Shown here: one piece after another, positions 1-7,919 of the stretch
Layout of the letters: each line of letters begins with the position of its first letter
How positions within the stretch are numbered: position 1 is the first letter of the stretch
From: Candidatus Rhodoferax randersensis
GTDB lineage: Bacteria > Pseudomonadota > Gammaproteobacteria > Burkholderiales > Burkholderiaceae_C
Assembly (NCBI GenBank): GCA_016718155.1
Contig: JADKEH010000019.1
Coordinates: 1-16,322, forward strand
Length of the DNA: 16,322 bases
Reading direction: 5' to 3'
Notes under the pieces: model-generated
The model's database searches: none
Seen by the model: the letters and a program-made list of their open reading frames with translations, nothing else
Told to the model about the DNA's origin: nothing
Translations under genes and position numbers: made by a program

Positions 1-136
1 GAACACCAGCGTGATCATGCCGCCAACTCGCTGATTATCGATATCAGCGCTGGTTTGGTCATTGATACGGTCGCACGAATTTTCAACGGCCTTGAGCACC
101 AATTCCGCACGATCCAGAAATTTCCAAGTCGGTCAT
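1..136 (-). CDS. cyaY: Iron-sulfur assembly/iron-binding protein CyaY (frataxin), N-terminal part
   Basis: This is the start of a bacterial frataxin, a small cytosolic acidic protein that binds iron and modulates IscS-dependent Fe-S cluster assembly. Read from the ATG at 136, the protein begins MTDLE; after one frame correction it continues FLDRAELVLKAVENSC, then DRINDQTSADIDNQRVGG, then MITLVF at the window edge. The acidic first helix and the move into the first beta strand are typical of CyaY. One extra base in the run near 118-121 breaks the frame. Only about 45 of the usual ~110 residues are present; the rest lies to the left. It diverges from lptM-lysA, which is a common arrangement. 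The family call is confident; the frameshift is most likely a sequence error. Confidence 0.85.
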
Positions 137-143
137 TACAATT

Positions 144-390
144 TCACCAGCGTTAAGCCTCTGACAAGAATTCCCAGCCCGTCCCTTTGTCCTTGCCGCC
201 AGCGCGGTGACCTTGGCCGCCTGTAAGCAGCAAGGCCCACTGTACCCGCCGACCGACCTCCTGGCAGGTGCCCCGCCGCCACGCCAAAGCTCCCGCCATA
301 CTTGCAGCCCAACACGCAGCCTGCGGCACCCACCGCAGCGGACTCCGCTACCTCCACCACGCCTGGCGCCCGTCCCGCTTCAATAAATGA
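144..390 (+). CDS. lptM: Small outer-membrane lipoprotein LptM (YifL-type), frameshifted
   Basis: This is a short lipoprotein of the LptM/YifL family, which helps mature the LptDE lipopolysaccharide translocon in the outer membrane. In one frame the sequence reads FVLAASAVTLAAC followed by KQQGPLYPPTD: a hydrophobic signal segment, a lipobox ending in the cysteine to be lipidated, and the family hallmark (C-x-Q-x-GPLY-P). A proline/alanine-rich tail follows after a frame change near 295 (QPNTQPAAPTAADSA). The start is unclear because the lipobox frame has a stop just upstream and no good start codon, so an indel near 160-180 is likely. A TGA at 388-390 would overlap the lysA ATG at 387 as ATGA, suggesting translational coupling. 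The family call rests on the lipobox motif and on position directly before lysA. Confidence 0.72.
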
Positions 391-1650
391 CCAACCCAAA
401 TCTTCCCGGCCAAACCCCAGCTCGCCTACCAGGGAACGCACTCTTCCTGGAACAAGTCCGACTGAGCGACTTGGGCCTGGGGCGGCACGGCACACCTCTG
501 TTTGTGTACTCCAAGGCCTCCATGCCGTCTCGCACTGGCCGCTCATCACCAGGGCTTTCGCCGGTCGGGACGTGCAGATTTGGCGGCGTTAGCGAAGGCC
601 AGCTGCAACCCGCGTTGGGCGTGATTGCCTTCGCCCGCGGCTTAGCTGCGGTTTTGACATTGTTTCCGGCGGCGATCTGGATCGCGTTTTGGCCGCAGGC
701 GGGCGAGCCAACAAGGTCATCTTTTCCGGCGTTGGCAAGACTTTCGCGCCGAAATGCGACTAGCGCTTATGGAAGTCAGTATTGCCTGCTTTCAACGTTT
801 CGAGAGCGAAGCTGAATTGGAGGTCCTCAACGCAGTCGCGGTGTATGGGCGTACGCGCACCGATGAGCTCGCGGGGTCAACCTCCCCAACGTTGACCCCA
901 ACTCATCCTCGCAGATTCTGGACCGGCCTCAAAAGCAGCAAGTTCGGCGTCGCCCATGAGCGCGTGGTTCCTGCTCCATCAGCGGGCGGCGACACCGCCC
1001 GGCATCAAGGTGGCGCTGGCATCGATTGCCATATTGCTCTCGATTACCTTAAGAGGAACCCTATCTCGACACGGTGTGACCGATGCTTGATCTGTTTGCA
1101 GTTTATCGAGGCTGTGGCATCCCCATTCATCACATCGACTTTTGGCGCGCGTGCGGCCTGGGTATCGATTACAACGGTGAAGCGCCGCCCGATGCGACGC
1201 AGCTCTGGAAGAAATTGCTGCAAAGACTCGATGCACGCGGTTTTGGCACCCGGCGCCTGATGGTGGAACCCGGACGCTCACTGGTGGGCAACGTTGGCGT
1301 GTGCCTGAGCGAGGTGCTCTACCTCAAACCCGGCGAACAGAAGAGCTTTTGCATCATTGACGCCGCCATGAACGATCTACCGCGCCCGGCGATGTACCAG
1401 GCGTACCACCAGATCGTGCCGCTACACACCCAGACCAAGACCGCACCCTGGACGTCACGCCAGGCGACCTGTTGGCGGTACTGTCGGCCGGCGCCTACTG
1501 CATGAGCATGGCCAGCAACTAAACTCACGCGGAGCGCGCCGCCGAAGTGCTGGTGGACGGTGACCAGAGCGCTACCTTATCCCGGCGCTGAAACCATTTC
1601 CGACCAGATGCGACAGGAAGCGTCTCGCCCCGACCCCGCTCTGGCCAGTA
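387..1650 (+). pseudogene. lysA: Diaminopimelate decarboxylase LysA, heavily disrupted as given
   Basis: LysA is the PLP enzyme that decarboxylates meso-diaminopimelate to L-lysine, the last step of lysine synthesis, in the cytosol. The ATG at 387 gives MTNPNLPGQTPARLPG and then HGTPLFVYSKASM, the usual N-terminus. In other frames one can follow FDIVSGGDLDRVLAAGG, KVIFSGVGK, ESEAELEVLNAVA, GLKSSKFGVAHERVV, GIDCHI (conserved His region), GIPIHHIDF, GLGIDYNGEAPPDATQLW, RRLMVEPGRSLVGN, IIDAAMNDLPRPAMYQAY and LLAVLSAGAYCMSMASN. At least eight frame changes occur. The PLP-binding glycine loop, normally GGGLG, reads WRACGLG here. The stretch that should hold the CESGD motif with the catalytic Cys is missing between about 1430 and 1450. 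The C-terminus is near 1620-1650 and cannot be fixed. The identity is certain, but whether the gene is truly broken is not: neighbouring essential genes are damaged in the same style, so assembly error is likely. Confidence 0.85.
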
Positions 1651-1659
1651 GCCGGCAGC

Positions 1660-2306
1660 GGCCTCCTGCCAAGAACTTGGTCGCTTCGCGAAGCGGAATG
1701 GTCGCCATGCCAGCGGCGTGCCCAGGATCGCCGCATACACGGCAACTTCGGCAAAGTCGTTTCTTGCCCGCGCGCATCCAGAAAAAGTGAAGATCGCCAG
1801 CAGCGCAACGGCATACCCGCCAGCGTGTGCAACTTGCGCCAGCGTTGTGCGCCCAGCGCCTTTATCGCGCGGTTGAACGACGTGGAGCCAGCGCCGACAG
1901 CAATACAAACGAAGTGAACCCCACCAGGATGAATGGTCGCTTGGTAATATCCCGGCTGATGTCCGGACAGATCAAAGCCCATGCCAAACCAGCTGTAGCT
2001 CAGCAGGTGCAGCACCCCGTAGAAGTACAACAAACAGGCCCAGACATCCGCCGAAAGCGTGCCGCGCCGGGGTGGCGGTGATCAGCGCAGCGGCGTCACC
2101 GCCAGCACGGCGCACAGGAAGCACAAGGTCCAGTCACCGGTCGCTCGGACCAGGGCCTCGGCGGGGTTGGCCCCCAACTGATTGGTGATCGCCGCATAGA
2201 CCAGCCACGCGCAGGGCAACAACGCCAAACTGAAGACCACCGATTTGCTATGGGAATGCTGCAGGATGGCTGCAACTGGAGCCCGGTTGCGGACCTGGGT
2301 TGACAT
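1660..2306 (-). CDS. msrQ: Heme-binding membrane subunit MsrQ (YedZ), frameshifted
   Basis: MsrQ is the multi-pass inner-membrane b-type cytochrome that passes electrons to MsrP for repair of periplasmic methionine sulfoxide. The start ATG at 2306 overlaps the msrP stop by one base (TGATG), a typical coupled arrangement. Segments seen in order are: MSTQVRNRAPV; a hydrophobic helix with LALLPCAWLVYAA; GANPAEALVRATGDWTL; FLCAVLAVTPLR; YFYGVLHLLSYSWFGMGFDL (first heme-ligand His); TSFNRAIKALGAQRWRKLHTL (second His region); and NDFAEVAVYAAILGTPLAW, then RFAKRPSSWQ near the end. Frame changes lie near 2090, 1990, 1850, 1790 and 1720. A stop after TPLR is caused by one missing base. The C-terminus converges with lysA and its exact stop is uncertain. 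The family call is strong from motifs and from linkage to msrP. Confidence 0.87.
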
Positions 2307-3310
2307 CAGAAGAACTTCTTGAGGTCCATGCCACTGTAGAGTTGCCCTACCTGCTGCTCATAACCGTTGAACATCAGGGTCTTGCGCCTTTTTCGCACAA
2401 TCCATCTTCGCCAATGCGCCGCTCGGAAGCCTGGCTCCAGCGCGGGTGATCCACGTTCGGGTTGACGTTGGAGAAGAATCCATACTCCCTGGCGGCTGCG
2501 CGATTCCAGGCTGTATTGGGCTGCTGATCAGTGAAACGAATCTTCACCAGACTCTTGGCGCTCTTGAAGCCGTATTTCCAGGGCACCACCAGGCGCACCG
2601 GTGCACCGTTCTGTCGGCAAGACCTCGCCATACATGCCAAAGCTCAGCAGGGTCAGTGGATGCATCGCCTCGTCCATGCGCAAGCCCTCCACATACGGCC
2701 AATCCAGCACATTCGAGTCGACGAAGGGCATGATCTTGGGGTCCGCCAGGGTCACAAATTCGACGTATTTGGCCGCGCCCAGAGGCTCCACACGCCGGAT
2801 CAACTCGCTGAGCGAATAGCCCACCCAAGGATCACCATCGACCAACCCTCCACAACGCATGCGGTAAATCCGCTCTTCCTGCGCACTCAGCTTGAGCAAG
2901 TCCTCCAGCGCATAACGCCCCGGCTTCTTCACCAGTCCCTCGATCTCGACCGTCCACGGCGCGACTTTCAGACTGTGCGCGTTCTTCGCCGGGTCGGCCT
3001 TGTCGGTGCCAAACTCATAGAAGTTGTTGTACGTCGTGGCGTCTTTGTAGGCAGTAGGCTGCTCCATCGAGACCGCCGCTACCGGATTTGACCTGACTGC
3101 TGGCAACGCCGCCAATTTGCCAGGTCGCTACGGGGGCGCTCCAACCGTTTGCGCCATGGACTGTCGCGATGCCCAACTGGCCAATGCCACCCCAGCAGCA
3201 CCACTGCCCATCAGCCTGAGCAGGTCGCGCCGCCCCTCGTACACACTGCGCTGAGTGATCTCGCTGGAAAGGGCACGGTCAAAACCACTGCGATGGGATC
3301 GGATAGGCAT
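2306..3310 (-). CDS. msrP: Periplasmic methionine sulfoxide reductase catalytic subunit MsrP (YedY), frameshifted
   Basis: MsrP is a molybdopterin enzyme exported folded by the Tat pathway; it reduces methionine sulfoxide in periplasmic proteins using electrons from MsrQ. The start at 3310 gives a Tat signal with RRDLLRLMGSGAAGVALASW. Next come KLAALPAVRSNPVA, KDATTYNNFYEFGTDKADP, VEIEGLVKKPGRYALEDLL, ERIYRMRC (the Cys expected to bind Mo), PWVGYSLSELIRRVEPLG, KYVEFVTLADP, VLDWPYVEGLRMDEAMHPL, then in another frame NGAPVRLVVPWKYGFKSAK and FSNVNPNVDHPRWSQASER, and finally MFNGYEQQVGQLYSGMDLKKFF. The span of 1005 nt equals a normal ~334-residue protein, so the indels nearly cancel. Oddities are an in-frame TAG at 3130-3128, a compensated shift just after the Mo cysteine (about 2825-2855), and shifts near 2615 and 2392. 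The msrQ gene follows with a 1-nt overlap. Confidence 0.9.
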
Positions 3311-3442
3311 GTCTTGGTCCTTGGTTCAAGCTTGGTCGCCCAGCCAAGTAGCTTCTTACGGCAACAGACTCAGACGCGCAGACGGCTCCGCAACGGTCAA
3401 GCCCGAGCGTCGTGCGCTCTAGAACAGAACTGTAGTGAAGTC

Positions 3443-3480
3443 AAAAAAAAGGGCGGCGCCATCGTGAGATGGCCCCGCCC
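3443..3480 (-). terminator. Intrinsic terminator of the cytochrome c4-type gene
   Basis: Read on the minus strand, a 13-bp stem (3480-3468 with 3463-3451, one mismatch) closes a 4-nt loop and is followed directly by eight T residues (3450-3443). The stem is very GC-rich. It lies about 60 nt beyond the stop of the cytochrome gene at 3539 and before msrP, so it should separate the two minus-strand units. The reverse reading has no comparable T run, so it should act on one strand only. Confidence 0.88.
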
Positions 3481-3538
3481 AGATCAGGGTTTGCGGTTGG
3501 TGTCTTACTCAACGCACTAGCAAACGCTCAATGGCGAT

Positions 3539-4203
3539 CTAGCGCAAGCCCGCCATGTAGTCCGCTACGGCCTTGATCTCTCGGTCATTTAATTTTGCAG
3601 CAATCTGGCTCATTTGAATGCTGTTCTTGCCGAATGCCATCGCGAAATGCGGTCAACTGTGTCGCGCTGTATTCTGCAAACTGCCCACTCAAGCGGGGTA
3701 CTGTGCCGGGATGCCCGCTCCATTAGACTGTGGCAGCCGGCGCAGGCCGCAATCTGGCGGTCCGCAATGCCGCCGCAGTAGATGCGCTCGCCCAAAGCGA
3801 CCAGATCCTTGTCCTTGGCGGCGCCGGGCACCGCCTTCTTTGGCCAGCCAAAGGCCACGTTCTTCATGTCGTCGTCACTCAGCGCCGCAGACATCCCGGT
3901 CATGATCGCGTTCTCGCGCTTGCCGGATTTGAATTCCTGCAATTGCTTGACCAGATATTGCGGATGCTGCTGGGCCAGCTTCGGGTTGGCCGCAATCGCA
4001 GAGTTGCCGTCTGCCGCGTGGCAGGCCGCGCACATCGCATAACTGGCTTCACCCTTGGCCAGATCAGGCTTGGCCGGAGCGGCCGCGGGGGCTTTGGCTG
4101 CGGACGCGGCGGCTACCGGCACGCGGCGGGTTTGGCTTCCTCGGCAGCGGTGGTGAAAGCAGCGCCAACCAAGGGAGGCGGCGACCAGGAAATGGGCAAG
4201 CAA
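3539..4203 (-). CDS. Diheme c-type cytochrome, cytochrome c4 family, frameshifted
   Basis: This is a periplasmic electron-transfer protein of the cytochrome c4 type, with two covalently bound c hemes. It starts with a signal-like segment (LAHFLVAASL at a TTG at 4203; a better start may be hidden by an indel upstream), then an Ala/Pro-rich linker. The first domain has MCAACHAADGN (heme motif CAACH), QHPQYLVKQLQEFKSGKREN and a Met-containing stretch IMTGMSAALSDDDMKN. The second domain has GIADRQIAACAGCHS (heme motif CAGCH). After frame shifts near 3725 and 3640 the end reads EIKAVADYMAGLR with a TAG at 3541-3539. Length is about 220 residues, normal for the family. It diverges from engB, a pairing seen in many Beta- and Gammaproteobacteria. 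A strong terminator follows at 3443-3480. Confidence 0.88.
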
Positions 4204-4251
4204 CTTCGCAAGTGATGAGGTGTCAGTCAGGTAAGCAAAACAGGAGGATTC

Positions 4252-4257
4252 TACAAT
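4252..4257 (+). promoter_or_regulatory. Possible -10 element for engB
   Basis: TACAAT lies about 27 nt before the engB ATG in the short divergent region between the cytochrome gene and engB. No good -35 hexamer is seen 16-18 nt upstream. An AGGAGG at 4242-4247 sits ideally for an ATG at 4256, but that ATG is out of frame with engB and opens no recognisable protein. The -10 reading is an inference. Confidence 0.3.
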
Positions 4258-4283
4258 GCGGCCATGGGTTTATCTTTTACACA

Positions 4284-4983
4284 ATGACCAACAACACAAA
4301 CCCACCCACCCGGCCACGCCCATCCTCAGCGCCTGCCGCGCCTTCCAAGAACGCTGCGGTGGTGGCCTTGGGCTGGTTGCACACCGCCCGATTTCTCACC
4401 GCGCCCCAATTGCACTTTCTGCCCCAGTTGGATGTGCCCGAGATCGCCTTCGTGGGTCGCTCCAATGCAGGCAAGTCAACCTGCATCAACACCCTGACGC
4501 AACAAAAGCAGCTCGCCTTTGCCTCCAAGCCGGGCCGCACCCAGCACATCAACCTGTTCTCCCTGGGAAAGCAGGGCTGACCGACGCCGTGCTGACCGAC
4601 CTGCCAGGCTATGGCTACGCGGCAGTGCCCAAACAGGACAAGATCCGCTGGCAGCAAGTCATGGCCAACTACCTGGTAACGCGGGAAAACCTCAAAGGCA
4701 TTGTGTTGATGTGCGACCCCCGCCATGGACTGACCGAACTCGACGAGGTGCTGCTGGAGTGGTTCGGCCACGGGTTGGGAAGGCCGGAAATTCCTGGTGG
4801 TCCTGACCAAGGCCGACAAGCTGACACCCAGCGGAGCAGACCAAGGCACTCTCCATCATGAAGCTGCAGGCCGGCGGCGGTGAGGTCAGGCTGTTCTCGG
4901 CACCCAAACGACAAGGTATCGACGAGATCGCCCTGCTGCTGTGGCAGTGGGCGCATCCCGCAGTCGCCGAGCCAACGCCCTGA
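4284..4983 (+). CDS. engB: Ribosome biogenesis GTPase EngB (YihA/YsxC), frameshifted
   Basis: EngB is a cytosolic GTPase needed for assembly of the large ribosomal subunit and usually essential. From the ATG at 4284 a polar tail (MTNNTNPPTRPRPSS) leads to FLTAPQLHFLPQLDVPEIAF, then the P-loop GRSNAGKST (G1), KPGRTQHINLFSLG (switch I region), DLPGYGYAAVPKQ (G3), KGIVLMCDPRHGLTELDEVL, and, after a shift, FLVVLTKADKLTPSGADQ (G4, TKAD). The end, again in another frame, is RLFSAPKRQGIDEI (G5-like) and LLLWQWAHPAVAEPTP with TGA at 4981-4983. Frame changes occur near 4577 (one base lost, making a false TGA), about 4778 and about 4845. All GTPase motifs survive, so the gene is probably intact in the organism. 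Confidence 0.93.
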
Positions 4984-5072
4984 GCGTGCGACCGGTCCCA
5001 AACGCGACTGTCGAGCGCCATGGCCGCTCGTAAGCTTGGGTCCGCTTGCCCCTTTCTGAGCGCACAACCACG

Positions 5073-5986
5073 ATGGTCCAGACTTTTCTCCAGCCTCTGC
5101 CGCATGGCATCACCCTGAGCTGCCGCGCCGCCGGCGAGCGGGGGCGCCCGGTGTTGCTGTTCCTGCATGGCTTCCCGGAAGGCGCCTTTGTTTGGGACTA
5201 TTTTCTGGACCACTTCTCGCAGGCCCAACATGGCGGCTACCGTTACTGCCCCAATCTACGCGGCTTCGAACGATCCAAGGCGCGCCGCCGCTGCCCAGCG
5301 CCTACCGGCCCAAACACCTGGTGCAGGACATCGCCGCCTTGATTGCGCTGGAGACGGCAGGCCAAGGCGGCACGCTGGCCGCCCTGGTGGCACACGATAA
5401 GGGCAGCGCCGTGGCGTGGAACCTGGCCAATCAGTTGCCCCACCTGGCTCAGCGGCTGATGATCGTCAATTCACCGCACCCAGGCACCTTCCTGCGCGAA
5501 CTCCAGAACAACCCCGCACAACAGGCTGCCAGCGCCTACACGAACTTCCTGATTCGTCCGGATGCGGAGCGACTGCTGGCGCAGGACGACTACCGGCGCC
5601 TGTGGAACTTCTTCTCAGCACCAGGTCAAACTGCCGGGCCCAGTTGGTTGACGCAAGCCGTCAAAGACCAGTACCGCGCAGTCTGGGGCTTCGGCCTCAC
5701 CGGCGGGTGCAATCTTTACCGCGCTTCCCCGCTGCGTCCACCGACCCAGGACGACCCCGCTGCGGCGGCTGTGAACCTGCCCGATGCGATGCTCACGGTC
5801 CAACTGCCAACCCTGGTGGTGTGGGCCATGGACGACATCGCTCTACCGCCCGTGCTGCTGGATGGACTGGGTTACTTTGTGCATGACCTCACGCTGCGCA
5901 CCATCGACCACGCCACGCACTGGGTACTGCATGAACAACCTGCACTGGTGACGCGGTATTTGCAGGATTTCTTGCTAGAACATTGA
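5073..5986 (+). CDS. Alpha/beta hydrolase, epoxide hydrolase-like, frameshifted
   Basis: This is a cytosolic alpha/beta-fold hydrolase resembling epoxide hydrolases and haloacid or haloalkane dehalogenases; the substrate is unknown. The ATG at 5073 gives MVQTFLQPLPHGITLSC, then PVLLFLHGFPEGAFVWDYF (oxyanion-hole HGFP), PNLRGFERS, and after a shift near 5280 AYRPKHLVQDIAALIALE. The nucleophile elbow reads LVAHDKGSAVAWNLA: an HD-x-G pattern, so the nucleophile should be Asp rather than Ser. A cap region (WNFFSAPGQTAGPSWLT, CNLYRASPLRP) follows, then TLVVWAMDDIALPP, a likely acid site, and TIDHATHWVLHEQP, a likely catalytic His. It stops at 5984-5986. Length is about 304 residues, normal for the group. 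It lies 89 nt after engB on the same strand and converges with the acyltransferase pair. Confidence 0.85.
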
Positions 5987-6023
5987 TAGCAATCGAACAT
6001 TGGCGGAACACCGGGAGGGCAGT

Positions 6024-6902
6024 TCAATACACCGAGGCCTCGCCCGCCGGCCGACTCTTGAAACGCTTGTGCACCCAGTAATACTGGTCCGGCATGGTTT
6101 CGATGTAGCCCTGCAGGCGCTGGTTCATGCACGCCGTGTCGGCCACCACATCGTCGGTGGGGAAGTCGGTCCAGGCCGGCTTGACTTCGACCTGGTAGCC
6201 AGTCCGGGTCATGCGGGTCACAACCGGCACCACCTTGGCACGGCCCAGTTTCGAGAAGCGCGACAAAGAGGGCACCGTGGCCGCCATCACCCCGCAAAAC
6301 GGCACGTAGATCGACTCCTCGGGGCCAAAGTTCATGTCCGGCAACAGGTACAGCGGCTCACCCGCACGCAGGGCCGCGACGATCGACTTGACGCCCGCGA
6401 CTCGACCAAACAGCCGCGCCTTACCAAAGCGCTGGCGCCCGCGCAGGATCCATTGGTCAACCACCTGGTTGGCCTGGTTGGTGTAGATGGTGGTGAACTG
6501 CCGGGGCAACTGCTGGGTCAGCGCCGTCCAGCCGGCATCCAGGCCCACAAAATGCGGCGCAAAGATCACCACCGGCGATTCGCCGGCCAACGCATCGAGC
6601 GCACCCACAATCTGCAGGCGGCGCGCCGTCACCGCTGGGGCCGCATGCCAGAGCCAGCCCCGGTCCAGCCAGGCCTGCGCGAAGTGCACGAAGGTGCCCA
6701 CCGCCACGGCCTTGAGCTGCGCGTCGCTCCAGTCCGGAAAGCACAGCCTGAGGTTGACCCACGCAACGCGTCGGCGTGAGCGGGCCACCAGGTACAGCGT
6801 GCGGCCCAACAGCCAACCCAGGCCTCGCAACCACGGCAAGGGCATCCAGGCCAACGACCGCATGAACCACACCCCCGCGTGACTTGCCAATATCCCCAGC
6901 AT
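6024..6902 (-). CDS. LpxL/HtrB-family lysophospholipid acyltransferase (intact)
   Basis: This 292-residue protein is one of the few genes with an unbroken frame. The family transfers secondary acyl chains to the lipid A precursor at the inner face of the inner membrane. The N-terminus (MLGILASHAGVWFMRSLAW, then LPWLRGLGWLLGRTLYLVA) is a hydrophobic membrane anchor. The catalytic motif is H-x4-D in APHFVGLDAG, followed by TIYTNQANQVVDQWI, FGRVAGVKSIVAALRAG, LYLLPDMNFGPEESIYVPF (conserved substrate-site region) and a C-terminal DQYYWVHKRFKSRP, all typical. The ATG at 6902 is chosen because it matches the family N-terminus and lies 2 nt after the stop of the upstream paralogue, although the frame stays open to 7184. 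The two genes are surely one operon. The position acylated and the chain used cannot be told from sequence. Confidence 0.93.
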   Translation of the reverse strand: MLGILASHAGVWFMRSLAWMPLPWLRGLGWLLGRTLYLVARSRRRVAWVNLRLCFPDWSDAQLKAVAVGTFVHFAQAWLDRGWLWHAAPAVTARRLQIVGALDALAGESPVVIFAPHFVGLDAGWTALTQQLPRQFTTIYTNQANQVVDQWILRGRQRFGKARLFGRVAGVKSIVAALRAGEPLYLLPDMNFGPEESIYVPFCGVMAATVPSLSRFSKLGRAKVVPVVTRMTRTGYQVEVKPAWTDFPTDDVVADTACMNQRLQGYIETMPDQYYWVHKRFKSRPAGEASVY

Positions 6903-6904
6903 GG

Positions 6905-7739
6905 TCAAGCGTCCTGGCGCGGCTGCTTGTAACGCGCGTAGGCCCACAGGTACTGCTGCGGGCAGGTCATCACCAGTTGTTCCATGGCGGCGTTGATCTG
7001 AGTCGCGGCCACTGTAGTGTCGTCTCACGCAGGGGCTGGTCCATGGTCTGGACATGGACCGTAAAGCCGCGGCCCCAAGACAAACGCTCACCCCAGACCA
7101 ACAAGACCGTGGCGTCAGTTTGCCGGACCCAAGCGCGCCGACAGGGTCATGGTGTAGGCGTCGCGACCAAAGAACGGCGCCCATACGCCCATTCCGGCAG
7201 GGGGCACCTGGTCGGGCAACAAGCCCAGTGACTGGCCCAGCTTCAAGGCCTTGACCATTTGTTTGACACCCGCCATGGTCGTCGGCGCGGTGTTCAGACC
7301 GGGCCGGCTGCGGGCTTGCCCCACCACCTCACGCAGCCAGGCCTTGCGGGGCGGGCGAAACAACACAGTAATGGGTTGATGTGTGCGCCCATAGCGTCGC
7401 GCATGAGGCCTGTGCCGTGACCTCAAAACAGCCCAGATGTGGTGTCAGCATCACCACGCCTTTGCCGCGTAAGAGCGCGGCATCCACGTGTTGTGCGCCT
7501 TGCCACCGTACCCGCACCGGCGACCCCAGCCACAAGCGTGGCAACTCGGCGACCAGCTTGCCCGCCGCCGCGACCGCCGGTACCCACTGCCTCCAAGTCA
7601 ATCCGGCCTGCTGGGCATTGGCCAGGAAACGCTGCCGGTAAACACCCGAACCCAAGAACACCAGCCACCCCATGACAGCGCCCGCACCCTGCGCCAACCA
7701 CAACGGCCAAATGGACAAGAACTTGAAGAGGGTCGTCAT
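6905..7739 (-). CDS. LpxL/HtrB-family lysophospholipid acyltransferase, first of tandem pair, frameshifted
   Basis: This is a paralogue of the gene that follows it. It starts at the ATG at 7739 with MTTLFKFLSIWPLWLAQGAGA and a membrane anchor (VMGWLVFLGSGVYRQRF). The catalytic motif is H-x4-E in LTPHLGCFEV, where its partner has H-x4-D. Later blocks are HQPITVLFRPPRKAWL, RSRPGLNTAPTTMAGVKQM, LLPDQVPPAGMGVWAPFFG and the C-terminal LWAYARYKQPRQDA with TGA at 6907-6905. Frame changes lie near 7400, 7125 and 7020. The length of about 278 residues is normal. It diverges from metK, a frequent arrangement in Burkholderiales. Having two paralogues side by side suggests two acylation positions or chain specificities, which is inference. 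Confidence 0.9.
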
Positions 7740-7753
7740 CGCTCGGATAAAAT
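7723..7753 (+). promoter_or_regulatory. Possible sigma-70 promoter for metK
   Basis: TTGAAG (7723-7728) and TAAAAT (7748-7753) are separated by 19 nt, somewhat longer than ideal. Transcription would begin near 7760 and give a leader of about 160 nt before the metK ATG. The -35 lies inside the 5' end of the divergent acyltransferase gene. This is a pattern match only. Confidence 0.35.
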
Positions 7754-7783
7754 ACGCGTGTCGCCGAGTTACGGAACTACTTG

Positions 7784-7845
7784 CAGGGCGACGAGCACGT
7801 TGGTCGGGTCAAGGAGCCGCCATTGTGCCCTGTCCATCCGGACCC
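7784..7845 (+). promoter_or_regulatory. Potential pseudoknot in the metK 5' leader
   Basis: CAGGGC (7784-7789) can pair with GCCCTG (7827-7832), and GGGTC (7806-7810) can pair with GACCC (7841-7845). The pairings cross, so together they form an H-type pseudoknot with loops of about 16, 16 and 8 nt. It sits 75 nt before the start of the SAM synthetase gene, where a SAM-sensing element would make sense. I could not match it to the SAM-I, SAM-II or SAH riboswitch patterns I know. Short helices in GC-rich DNA arise by chance, so this is a hypothesis. Confidence 0.3.
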
Positions 7846-7919
7846 ATCTGCTAAAGCGTTCGCTAAAAGCCCAACAAGCCCAAGCAACGCGACTTGAACT
7901 TTTTTGGAGCTAGAATTTC

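Noticed and set aside
136..549. Long minus-strand open frame opposite lptM and early lysA
   Set aside because: It is low-complexity Gly/Ala/Arg text with no family features and lies antisense to recognisable lptM and lysA; an open frame is expected by chance in GC-rich DNA.
2531..3091. 186-residue plus-strand open frame
   Set aside because: It is the shadow of msrP on the opposite strand, which has clear MsrP motifs; the plus-strand protein is His/Arg-rich with no recognisable domain.
4256..4861. ATG at 4256 with an ideal AGGAGG spacing
   Set aside because: The frame from this start runs through engB out of phase and gives no known protein; its lower part merely picks up engB after the real frameshift.
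7760..7900. SAH or SAM-II riboswitch before metK
   Set aside because: I looked for the SAH core (GAGCGCUGC with a later GGCGCUC) and the SAM-II core with an AAAGCUA-like segment; GCTAAAG and GCTAAAAG occur near 7850-7868 but the rest of the SAM-II fold cannot be drawn, so no known class is claimed.
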